Of a stretch of 53,515 bases of DNA, positions 34,237 to 41,204 are shown piece after piece. The stretch's first letter is position 1. Every line of letters starts with the position of its first letter. Below the pieces are notes generated by a model. It worked only from the letters and a program-made list of their open reading frames with translations, ran no database searches and had not been told where the DNA came from. This DNA comes from Microcaldota archaeon (lineage in GTDB: Archaea; Micrarchaeota; Micrarchaeia; Micrarchaeales; Micrarchaeaceae). The translations under genes were made by a program, and so were the position numbers. Where the stretch lies: NCBI GenBank assembly GCA_021827995.1, contig JAKATK010000011.1, positions 1 through 53,515 of the forward strand, given 5' to 3'.

Positions 34237-34376
34237 TTACGGTTATCGAAAACATGGAATCCAGCTTGGAACAAATCCAGAACTTGGAACGAATGTTCCA
34301 AATCGTTCCAAGTCGGGCCTTCGATGACAAGGCCAAAAAGGCCGATTTTTTGTCGTCGGGCTTCTCGCCATTCTGA
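34206..34376 (+). CDS. Small acidic helical ORF (56 residues)
   Basis: Begins MAQSDKDADKVTVIENMESS, continues with a heptad-like helix (LEQIQNLERMFQIV) and ends SRAFDDKAKKADFLSSGF. Its codons contain two CAGATAAAG words and several GTTCCAA/TTGGAAC words. The size suits a DNA-binding or excisionase-type regulator of an integrative element, but no family is recognised. It starts one base after the stop of the preceding small ORF. It may be protein-coding, a repeat-based control region, or both. Confidence 0.4.
   Translation: MAQSDKDADKVTVIENMESSLEQIQNLERMFQIVPSRAFDDKAKKADFLSSGFSPF
34283..34312. repeat. ACTTGGAACGA inverted repeat
   Basis: ACTTGGAACGA and TCGTTCCAAGT form 11-bp arms around a 10-nt spacer that holds another GTTCCAA. 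Further GTTCCAAG words follow near 34389 and 34402 and a CTTGGAAC near 34265. A likely protein-binding array of the element. Confidence 0.45.
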
Positions 34377-34406
34377 AATAGCTCGTTTGTTCCAAGAAAA
34401 CGTTCC

Positions 34407-34601
34407 AAGCCGCCCTGCGCCCGCCCTAAAGCCGCCTTCAGCGGCGCGCGGGGCGGGCTGCGGGCGGCTTGCTAGCTAAGCTAGAAGGCTGCGTTTGCCC
34501 CACCCAAACGCAGCCGCTTAAGCCCTAGCTGGGCGCCTCCGGTTGCGGAGGCTGGCCCAGCTCGTAGGTACCTTATACTGCCTAGGTTGCTAGGCTTGCA
34601 G
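34407..34601. other. GC-rich string of five hairpins (putative structured RNA or origin)
   Basis: Five consecutive inverted repeats: (A) 34407-34470, outer arms AAGCCGCCC/GGGCGGCTT, a 3x3 internal loop, GCCCGCCC/GGGCGGGC and an inner GCCGC/GCGGC; (B) 34472-34484, CTAGC/GCTAG; (C) 34487-34515, perfect 11-bp GGCTGCGTTTG/CAAACGCAGCC; (D) 34527-34562, AGCTGGGC plus GCCTCCG stems with GTTG loop; (E) 34580-34595, GCCTAG-GTTG-CTAGGC. D and E share the GTTG loop. There is no open reading frame, and the GC content contrasts with the AT-rich DNA that follows. Candidate structured ncRNA, replication origin, or both. Confidence 0.6.
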
Positions 34602-34717
34602 CGTGTGGACGCGTTAGCCCCACGTGAATCCGTAGGATGAACGTGCTGGGCGTGGCTTAAAGGATTTGAAGCGGTTAAATCATAGACAAGGCATATTAAT
34701 GTTTAGCTATATGATAC

Positions 34718-34725
34718 TATAAAAT
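34718..34725 (+). promoter_or_regulatory. TATA box of the AIPR gene
   Basis: TATAAAAT, centre about 31 nt before ATG 34752 and about 19 nt before ATG 34740; favours 34752 as a leaderless start. Confidence 0.6.
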
Positions 34726-34751
34726 AAATTTTTATTACAATGGAGATAAGA

Positions 34752-36626
34752 ATGGCGCATTCTTCAACTTTTGACAGGTATACATTCGCGGGTATACTAA
34801 ATGATGAAGTAAAAACTTTTGCCCAGAAATATTATGGTGGTAATTCATCCCTTGCAATAGGGAAGGCATTCCAATTTTGGTGTATACAAAACATAAGTCC
34901 TGCCATTTCAGAAGTCGATGCTGAAACTGCTCGTTCTATATGTGAAGATGAAAAATCAGGGGACGGCGGTATAGATGGGGCGTGGATCGACGAATCAAAA
35001 AAGACGCTCTTCTTGATGCAATCAAAATTCTCTCCGGTTACAATCAACACCGATTCAGAAGACTTTCGATTAGCATCTTTTGATTCTAAAGCAGCAAAAG
35101 AATTAGACACCGGATTTTCTAATATAATACCAATATCAAAAGGTAGTACTACAGTAGGTGCATCAAAAAAATTACTTTATGTTTCCAAACTTTATACAGA
35201 AGCGATAAAAGAACAACTTAGGATAGAACTTATAATTACTATCTCTGGAACTCCAAGAAAACAGCTCATGGACGAAGTTAAAAAAATTAATGACGGATTT
35301 GGGGATAGAACAAAGTTTGCTAAACACTATTGTCATGTTTATGATATTGATGAATTGAATCAAATATACAGCGACAAATGGGCCAAAATTCCGGATCCTG
35401 AAGACATTGTGGTGGAAGATTCGGTTGAGCTTAAGAATATAGATAAAACTTATTATGGGATAGCCGCGACTGTACAGGCGTACGAACTTGTTAGGATACG
35501 CGAAAAATTAGGGTGGGGCATATATAATTCTAACTTTAGATTCATGCTTAAAAAAGGGGTTGCAAAAGCAAAAATAGAAAGGACATTGAAAGATTCTGTA
35601 GAAAAGCAAAATTTTTGGAGGTATAACAACGGTATTACTATATGTTGCAAGGATATGAAAAAGGTTAATGCAGCAGGAGAACACTGGACAATTGATGGGC
35701 TCCAAGTTGTTAATGGATTGCAGACTATCGAAACGCTTTATGAAAATAAAGATAAGCTATCAAATGAAGTTAAGTTACTAGTCCGAATAATCCCTATAAA
35801 TACTTCGCCTGATCCGGCAGAGCTCGAAGAACATATCGCGGAGTACTCTAATTCACAAACACCTATAGGGCCTAGAGATTTACGTGCTAATGACGCTGTT
35901 CAGGTGCAGATTGAAAGAATGGCATGGGAAATATACGGATTTAAGTACATTAGGAAAGGGGGCGATGCACCTACAAAGAAAGGACGACGTGGATATATAG
36001 AAATAGATAATGAAGACGCAGCTCAAGCTGCTCTCTCATTTTGGTTTGGTAAGTCTTGGGAAGCAAAGCAAAAGAAAAAACTTATGTTTGAACATATCAC
36101 TAGTGCGACTCCAGGTTTTTATGATGACATTTTTATAGATGGCTCAACTACTACCGAGTATATTACATTTCCGAAGTTATTATGGGATCACGCATACAAA
36201 TTTATCAAGAAAGAAAACGATGATTTTAAAAAAGGTATTTATAAAGGCACCGATTTACTGGCTCTGGCAATACTTGGTGAAGTATTCAAAGAAGTTATGG
36301 GGATTACCACCGCTAAACCAATCAATTCAGATGAAATAAACGAAAAGTTAAAGACCGCAGTGGTAAATTTGTACCATGTTCTTGAAGATGATACACAGGG
36401 TAGAAAGGCAAAACAGCTCTGGGGGCCGATTTTCAGCGTTTTAAGTACAATAGTAAAAAAGAAGCAAAAAGAAAAAGCGAAAGCAGAGAAAAAGCTGACA
36501 AAGGAGATTCAGGTTAGAACAATTTATGTAAGTTTTAAGTACACAGACGAAGCATTACGAGCATTAATAAAAAAATCGTTGCACCGTAGAATTTTGAGAC
36601 AAGCAATTGAAAATATTTTTACATAA
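34752..36626 (+). CDS. AIPR (abortive infection) family protein with PD-(D/E)xK-like N-terminus
   Basis: A 624-residue protein (628 if ATG 34740 is used). The N-terminal region has GGIDGAWIDESKKTLFLMQSK: D75 and the Q90-x-K92 pair form a plausible restriction-nuclease-type site. The central AIPR signature is NFWRYNNGIT (about 287-296) followed by GLQVVNGLQTI and a YSNSQTPIGPRDLRAND stretch. The C-terminus is Lys-rich and helical. AIPR proteins are linked to phage abortive infection and often accompany restriction-modification genes, as here. AT-rich composition marks it as foreign cargo. It has its own promoter, separate from the restriction pair. Confidence 0.85.
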   Translation: MAHSSTFDRYTFAGILNDEVKTFAQKYYGGNSSLAIGKAFQFWCIQNISPAISEVDAETARSICEDEKSGDGGIDGAWIDESKKTLFLMQSKFSPVTINTDSEDFRLASFDSKAAKELDTGFSNIIPISKGSTTVGASKKLLYVSKLYTEAIKEQLRIELIITISGTPRKQLMDEVKKINDGFGDRTKFAKHYCHVYDIDELNQIYSDKWAKIPDPEDIVVEDSVELKNIDKTYYGIAATVQAYELVRIREKLGWGIYNSNFRFMLKKGVAKAKIERTLKDSVEKQNFWRYNNGITICCKDMKKVNAAGEHWTIDGLQVVNGLQTIETLYENKDKLSNEVKLLVRIIPINTSPDPAELEEHIAEYSNSQTPIGPRDLRANDAVQVQIERMAWEIYGFKYIRKGGDAPTKKGRRGYIEIDNEDAAQAALSFWFGKSWEAKQKKKLMFEHITSATPGFYDDIFIDGSTTTEYITFPKLLWDHAYKFIKKENDDFKKGIYKGTDLLALAILGEVFKEVMGITTAKPINSDEINEKLKTAVVNLYHVLEDDTQGRKAKQLWGPIFSVLSTIVKKKQKEKAKAEKKLTKEIQVRTIYVSFKYTDEALRALIKKSLHRRILRQAIENIFT

Positions 36627-36705
36627 TAGTAAACCTTTCATCTTAAACTCTAATAAAATACGTCGGACAGCATATTTGGGTTAAAAGTAAATTTATGTCA
36701 GAGCA

Positions 36706-36713
36706 TATATTAG
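36706..36713 (+). promoter_or_regulatory. TATA box of the restriction-modification pair
   Basis: ATATTAG-type element (TATATTAG) about 30 nt upstream of ATG 36739; consistent with leaderless transcription of the endonuclease-methyltransferase unit. Confidence 0.55.
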
Positions 36714-36738
36714 CGTCCAAGAAAGAATTAGTGATATA

Positions 36739-37884
36739 ATGAACGATGATGAACTAAACAGAGGTTACATAGATTTTGCATCAAGGATCTCGTTTTTTGA
36801 GTTCGGCAATCAAAAGGAATACAGGCCAGCAACCATTAATATCGATGCGCTTTCTAATGCCGTGGCAGAATTGCAAGCAAGAAATGATTGGAATATAGAT
36901 AACCTATCCGATTACATAACAAAACTTCCAGAGAGCTTTAAGCTTTTTGAAAACATGTTCAGGCTAGATAGATTTTCTAACGCCCAACTTATACACTTTC
37001 TTTTTGATACTGGAAAGCTTAACTCAAGTAATCTCAACAATGTCTATGAATACGTTATATTTAATCTAAAATTTGACAATGATATTAGAGCTATCTTTTT
37101 GGAGTTGGCGTCTAAGGAACTTGATAAGAAGATAACTTATGAGGACGTAGTATCAGGCAATGCGAAATTATCAAGGGAGGAAGCGATCGCGTACTTTAAG
37201 ATGACAGTAAATATATATGCAATAAAAGCCGATGCTAACCATGCTTATATAGAAGACAGGCTGAAGGAGGAGCAATTTAGTGATTGTGCTATACGAATAG
37301 CTAATTATGTATTGAGCACTTTGCAACTGAATAATTTTTTGAAAGCCGTAAAAGTTAGGGAGTATTTAACAATGAAAGTTATACCAATAGATACAAAGGC
37401 TATTCATGGTAATTTTCTTAAGGCAAAACTCGTCAATATTCTTGATGCGGCAGGGATAAAGAGTATTGATAATAAACTAAAGGTGCTTAAAATAAGCAAG
37501 TTGCCCGCTGATCTAAGCAGATTAAACCTCGAAACGCAAAAGTGTTATTGCACTGAGAAATACGTTGAGGGTATTACTAAATCCAGCAACAAAAAGGCAA
37601 AGAAGTTTGATATAATCCTTATAGTAGATAATAAACCCAAACACCTATTCGAAGTTAATTTTTATACTACAGAAGGCACGAAAATCGGCATAAATGAAAA
37701 TGAATACGTCGCGCTTAACGAGGATATAACTAAAGATGGCAGATACAACTTTCATTGGATAACGGATGGAAATTATTGGCTTACTAAACAGGGTAAAGAG
37801 CGCTATCGAAATCTTGCAGAAAAATTTGACGAGATATACAATGCGAATATGTTTGAGGCTAACCTTAACAACTTAACAAGGTAA
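36739..37884 (+). CDS. Type II restriction endonuclease, DpnII/MboI family
   Basis: A 381-residue protein. The C-terminal third aligns by eye with R.DpnII: KKFDIILIVDN, LFEVNFYTTEGTK (catalytic Asp and E-x-N-F-Y) and WITDG..W, in the same order and spacing, ending in a helical N-rich tail. R.DpnII cuts GATC; specificity here may differ since the N-terminal two thirds are unrelated at this level. The methyltransferase gene follows after 5 nt, giving a complete-looking restriction-modification unit. AT-rich and foreign in composition. There is no HNH or GIY motif. Confidence 0.82.
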   Translation: MNDDELNRGYIDFASRISFFEFGNQKEYRPATINIDALSNAVAELQARNDWNIDNLSDYITKLPESFKLFENMFRLDRFSNAQLIHFLFDTGKLNSSNLNNVYEYVIFNLKFDNDIRAIFLELASKELDKKITYEDVVSGNAKLSREEAIAYFKMTVNIYAIKADANHAYIEDRLKEEQFSDCAIRIANYVLSTLQLNNFLKAVKVREYLTMKVIPIDTKAIHGNFLKAKLVNILDAAGIKSIDNKLKVLKISKLPADLSRLNLETQKCYCTEKYVEGITKSSNKKAKKFDIILIVDNKPKHLFEVNFYTTEGTKIGINENEYVALNEDITKDGRYNFHWITDGNYWLTKQGKERYRNLAEKFDEIYNANMFEANLNNLTR

Positions 37885-37889
37885 TATCC

Positions 37890-38822
37890 ATGGCTAATGA
37901 TTTACAAATATTAAAAGACCACGAAATAACTTATAATGATTATAAGACTTTCTTACAAAAGCATAAAAAAATAATAGTTGAAGACACAGAACTGGAGATA
38001 GGAGGGTATAAAGAAATCAAAAACTTACAGCCGGGAGTATTCGAATTAGAAACTACTACAGTATGGAGCTTTCCTAAACGTGGCACTTGGGCAACCCATA
38101 GCTTGAACGCAAAATATAGAGGTAATTGGGCCCCGCAAGTGGCTAGAAATTTAATACTCAGGTATTCTAAGGAAGGAGATACAATATTAGATGCTTTTTG
38201 TGGTTCTGGAACCACACTTATAGAGGCTAAGCTTACAAAAAGGAAAGGGATAGGAGTAGATATAAACGAGGATGCAGTTATGCTTACTAGGGATCGGTTG
38301 GATTTCTCAACTTTACATAATGGGTTTTTAGAGCAAAAGACGTACGTGGGTGACGCTAGAAAGTTAGATTTTATAAATGCGGAAAGTGTAGACCTTATCG
38401 CAACTCACCCGCCATATGCAAGTATAATTTCGTACACTAAAAACGCTAATCATAATGAGGAAGGCGACCTATCCAAAATGCATTCCGTAGAAGAGTTTTG
38501 TAACGAGATGAAAAAAGTATCAAATGAGTTTTTTAGAGTTCTAAAGCCAGGCAAATATTGTGCCATTCTGATCGGAGACACTAGAAGACATAAGCATCAA
38601 GTACCCATATCATTCAGATTGTTGCGGGTGTTTTTGGACTCTGGCTTTATCTTGAAAGAGAGCATAGTAAAAGTGCAACATAACACAAAAACCGCAGGGT
38701 TATGGGCCAAGAAATCAGTTGAAAATAATTTCTTACTGCTGATGCATGAACACTTGTTTGTATTTAGAAAACCTGATATTAATGAAGATACTACAGATTT
38801 TATAGAAAGCGCAAAGTGGTAG
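37890..38822 (+). CDS. N4/N6 DNA methyltransferase with THPPY motif IV
   Basis: A 310-residue SAM-dependent DNA methyltransferase. Motif I DAFCGSGTTLIEA (101-113), motif II GVDINEDAV and motif IV THPPYASI (172-179). Motif IV has His in place of the usual Asp/Asn/Ser before PPY, a variant seen in some N6/N4 enzymes. It probably protects host DNA from the endonuclease immediately upstream. DpnII itself pairs with a DPPY Dam-like enzyme, so this is an unusual pairing. The order of motif I before IV is as in gamma-like enzymes. It is co-transcribed with the endonuclease. Confidence 0.85.
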   Translation: MANDLQILKDHEITYNDYKTFLQKHKKIIVEDTELEIGGYKEIKNLQPGVFELETTTVWSFPKRGTWATHSLNAKYRGNWAPQVARNLILRYSKEGDTILDAFCGSGTTLIEAKLTKRKGIGVDINEDAVMLTRDRLDFSTLHNGFLEQKTYVGDARKLDFINAESVDLIATHPPYASIISYTKNANHNEEGDLSKMHSVEEFCNEMKKVSNEFFRVLKPGKYCAILIGDTRRHKHQVPISFRLLRVFLDSGFILKESIVKVQHNTKTAGLWAKKSVENNFLLLMHEHLFVFRKPDINEDTTDFIESAKW

Positions 38823-38836
38823 TGGGCGGTTATACG

Positions 38837-38842
38837 TATAAG
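38837..38842 (+). promoter_or_regulatory. TATA-like element of the ParB-like gene
   Basis: GTATAAGGG, centre about 28 nt before ATG 38867. Confidence 0.5.
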
Positions 38843-38866
38843 GGCAATTAAAATTGCAAATGGTAG

Positions 38867-39979
38867 ATGGCTATGGCGATATTGGATTTGCATGATTTTG
38901 AAGAAAGAGAATTAACGTTGGAGTCCGTTTTTTTAGACCCAAATAACCCACGTTTTATCTCTACAAATACAAAATTGGTAAGTGACGATAAAATTACTGA
39001 TAGCCAAACGCAGAAAGTATGCATGGAAAAAATCACAGAGTATGAGATAAAAGAATTAAAAGACAGTATAAAATCTATAGGATTTTTACCCATAGACAAA
39101 ATAGTCGTACGCCCAATTAAAGACAATGTTGATAAGTACGTTGTCTTGGAGGGGAATAGGCGTATTGCTGCGCTAAAGTTGTTAAAGGAGGAGTATTATA
39201 ACGGAGAAGTAAATTTGGATGAAAGCATATTGAACAGCATATTAAGGTTTAATGCGTTGGTATACGTTGGGAGAGAAGAGGATATTGAATGGATCATACA
39301 GGGAGTAAGACATATTTCAGGGCCAAAAAACTGGAAACCATATCAGCAAGCCAAGCTTCTTTCAAAACTAGTCGATGAAAAAGGAATGCGGATAAGTGAA
39401 GCTGCGGAGACAGTAGGTATAGGAAGAACTACAGCTGCCAGATTGCTGCGCTCTTACTACGGTTATTTACAAGCAGAAAAGAATGAAGAGTATGGAGACC
39501 AGTTAAATGCAGATAAATTTAGCTTTTTTCAAGAGGCAATTTTTAATAAATATGACACGCCACTCCAGATATGGTTGGAGTGGAGCGATGACGAGCGCAT
39601 ATTTAAAAATTTGGAAAGGTTAAACAAATTTCTTTCATGGATATTGGTTGAAGATGAATCAGGGTCGACGCGCTTACCACGTTCTGTAGATACTAGAGAC
39701 GTGTTAAATAAAGCGATAGAGAGGTATCCAGATTTATTTAGAAAATTTGAACAAAGTGAAACGCAAAAACTTGCCAACCTTCAAAATGAGATTTTCAAGG
39801 TAGAAGATAGACCGCAGGGTCTTAATGAATGGCTTAGGGAATTAAATTCGTTGCTAGCAATTTTAGAAGCTTTTCCTATAATGAAGATAAAAACGAATCC
39901 TGAAGAAAAACATACAGCTAAGATAGTGACAAAGAGAATACTCGAAACTGCAGAGGAGATACTAAAAGGTCTTGATTAG
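38867..39979 (+). CDS. ParB/sulfiredoxin-fold protein with HTH
   Basis: A 370-residue protein. The N-terminal ParB/Srx domain reads LDPNNPRF, then DSIKSIGFLPIDKIVV and the nucleotide-binding LEGNRRIAALKLL. A central helix-turn-helix lies around EAAETVGIGRTTAARLLRSYYG. The C-terminal half (about 200-370) is helical and unrecognised. ParB-fold proteins may be CTP switches, nucleases or DNA-modification regulators. No parA is present, so plasmid partition is unlikely; the defence context suggests a sensor or effector. The stop is followed directly by the next ATG (TAG ATG), so the two genes are a unit. Confidence 0.8.
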   Translation: MAMAILDLHDFEERELTLESVFLDPNNPRFISTNTKLVSDDKITDSQTQKVCMEKITEYEIKELKDSIKSIGFLPIDKIVVRPIKDNVDKYVVLEGNRRIAALKLLKEEYYNGEVNLDESILNSILRFNALVYVGREEDIEWIIQGVRHISGPKNWKPYQQAKLLSKLVDEKGMRISEAAETVGIGRTTAARLLRSYYGYLQAEKNEEYGDQLNADKFSFFQEAIFNKYDTPLQIWLEWSDDERIFKNLERLNKFLSWILVEDESGSTRLPRSVDTRDVLNKAIERYPDLFRKFEQSETQKLANLQNEIFKVEDRPQGLNEWLRELNSLLAILEAFPIMKIKTNPEEKHTAKIVTKRILETAEEILKGLD

Positions 39980-40882
39980 ATGGGACCTTCAACCGAACCT
40001 ATTCCAAGTGACATCGCAAGTCAAATTTGGAATACGAGCAGCGAAAAGGATATTGTAGACATTACTGAAGCTATAAATAAAATTTTACAAGGAGGTGGAA
40101 TGAGTGAACTTACTGCGATAGAACGCACTCATGCTTTAAAAGAGGAAGTGATAAGGCAATTAAAAACAATTATGGAGAAGGAAAAGAGAGAAAACCTGGG
40201 TGGACCAAAGTTTATATTTAGTCAGGTAATGGATACAGATAGATTAATCGGTAAAGCGCATATTGCTTCTTATGTTCAGACCGATGTTTTAGTTAGCCTT
40301 TCGAAAGAAATATTGTCGTTGATGCAAGAATGTAATTCTGTAATCACATCAATGCATGACGTTTCTAAACCTCCAATCTTTAAAACCACCACTATTATGA
40401 TGGGCAACATACCATATCTGAATCATGTTGTTAAGAACTTGCCAGATTTCAAAAATTTTTTAGGAGCTTTATATATGCTTTTTTATGATGACGCCGGCGA
40501 GCGCGATCTTAGAGTGGATATGAAGTATTACACAAAGAAAGATGCCAATGGAGATTATTTGAAAGGTGAGGATGGACATTTTATAGACATTGATGATTTC
40601 GTACTTTTTGATATAAAAGATCTAAGGACTGCAGGCGGGCATGACAGCGAAGCTTGGCCAAAGGGCGAGCAAAAACAACAGGAAATAGCTAATGTCGTTG
40701 AAAGGTATACATACAAAACAAGTATGTATTCACTAAACGCTGAGGAGTTATATGAGTTTCAAGTTCAGCTTCTAACACGCATAAAAGAATTATTACTAAA
40801 GGTTAAAGCCGATTTAGACGAAGAAGAAAACAGGCGTAAACGGGAAAAGCAAAGCGCAGCCAATGCGGGCGGAGTATCTTAA
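39980..40882 (+). CDS. Unknown partner of the ParB-like protein
   Basis: A 300-residue soluble protein beginning directly after the ParB-like stop. No family recognised. Visible: an N-terminal helical segment (EAINKILQGGGMSELTAIE), a Lys-rich KTIMEKEKRENLGG stretch, a middle section with FYDDAGERDLRVDMKYYTKKD and FVLFDIKDLRTAGGHDSE, then a C-terminal coiled-coil-like tail (LLTRIKELLLKVKADLDEEENRRKREK). The Asp/Glu/His-rich middle (DIKDLRTAGGHDSE) could be a metal site, but no known nuclease pattern is complete. Tight linkage implies it works with the ParB-like protein. Confidence 0.7.
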   Translation: MGPSTEPIPSDIASQIWNTSSEKDIVDITEAINKILQGGGMSELTAIERTHALKEEVIRQLKTIMEKEKRENLGGPKFIFSQVMDTDRLIGKAHIASYVQTDVLVSLSKEILSLMQECNSVITSMHDVSKPPIFKTTTIMMGNIPYLNHVVKNLPDFKNFLGALYMLFYDDAGERDLRVDMKYYTKKDANGDYLKGEDGHFIDIDDFVLFDIKDLRTAGGHDSEAWPKGEQKQQEIANVVERYTYKTSMYSLNAEELYEFQVQLLTRIKELLLKVKADLDEEENRRKREKQSAANAGGVS

Positions 40883-41090
40883 GTGCTACTTTGTACTGGT
40901 TTGAAGGTGTTCAGGGCCGCATGGTTTCGCACAGTAGTTTTTATAAAACCACAGTGCGCGGGGGCATGCGTTTCTGAACACCGAAGGCTTTTATACCGTC
41001 GAAGCGTAAGATCATGTGTTCGAAAACCCGAAAATTTTGCTTGAACGCTAAAATGCTGAGGTGCTAAGATGGAGCTAGAAATCGACGACA
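40883..41090. other. Right inner end of the element: integrase arm-site candidates
   Basis: A non-coding stretch between the last cargo gene and attR. GGTGTTCAG occurs at 40906-40914 (+) and its inverse CTGAACACC at 40974-40982; a further + copy lies at 33164-33172 beside attL. AAATCGACGACAAA (41079-41092) abuts attR and recurs at 33147-33160 beside attL. These are likely arm-type binding sites. Frames that read through the tRNA fragment here are artefacts. Confidence 0.45.
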
Positions 41091-41166
41091 AACCTGGCAG
41101 ACTTCCAGCCTTGGGCGCTGGATATCCGAGTTCAAATCTCGGACTCCCCACTGACGACAAATCGAC
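41091..41166 (+). repeat. attR: right 76-bp direct repeat with partial tRNA-Pro
   Basis: Identical to 33079-33154. It lacks the tRNA 5' acceptor GGGGAGT, so it is a 3' tRNA fragment, the usual scar on the distal side of a tRNA-integrated element. Confidence 0.9.
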
Positions 41167-41204
41167 CTACATTACACAGAATTAAAAGACAGAACGCAAT
41201 TGCT

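Larger units (their letters stand above)
33079..41166. mobile_element. Integrative element in tRNA-Pro carrying a defence-like cargo
   Basis: Bounded by a perfect 76-bp direct repeat (33079-33154 and 41091-41166) that holds the 3' part of tRNA-Pro. The first gene is a tyrosine recombinase next to the left repeat. The integrase has host-like GC, while 34.7-40.9 kb is strikingly AT-rich, so the element is a mosaic. The repeat unit is 8012 bp. No replication, capsid or conjugation gene is visible; cargo is AIPR, a DpnII-type restriction pair, ParB-like HTH protein and an unknown gene. The integrase gene is not split by integration, unlike SSV-type elements. Confidence 0.88.

Noticed and set aside
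38867-39979. Plasmid partition ParB interpretation
   Set aside because: No ParA/ATPase, no centromere-like array next to the gene, and no replication gene in the element, so the partition label was not used.
40879-41160. Reverse-strand ORF with the sequence SPRFELGYPAPKAGSLPG, similar to one at 33077-33304
   Set aside because: It is the translation of the duplicated tRNA-Pro/att repeat, a familiar artefact, not a conserved protein.
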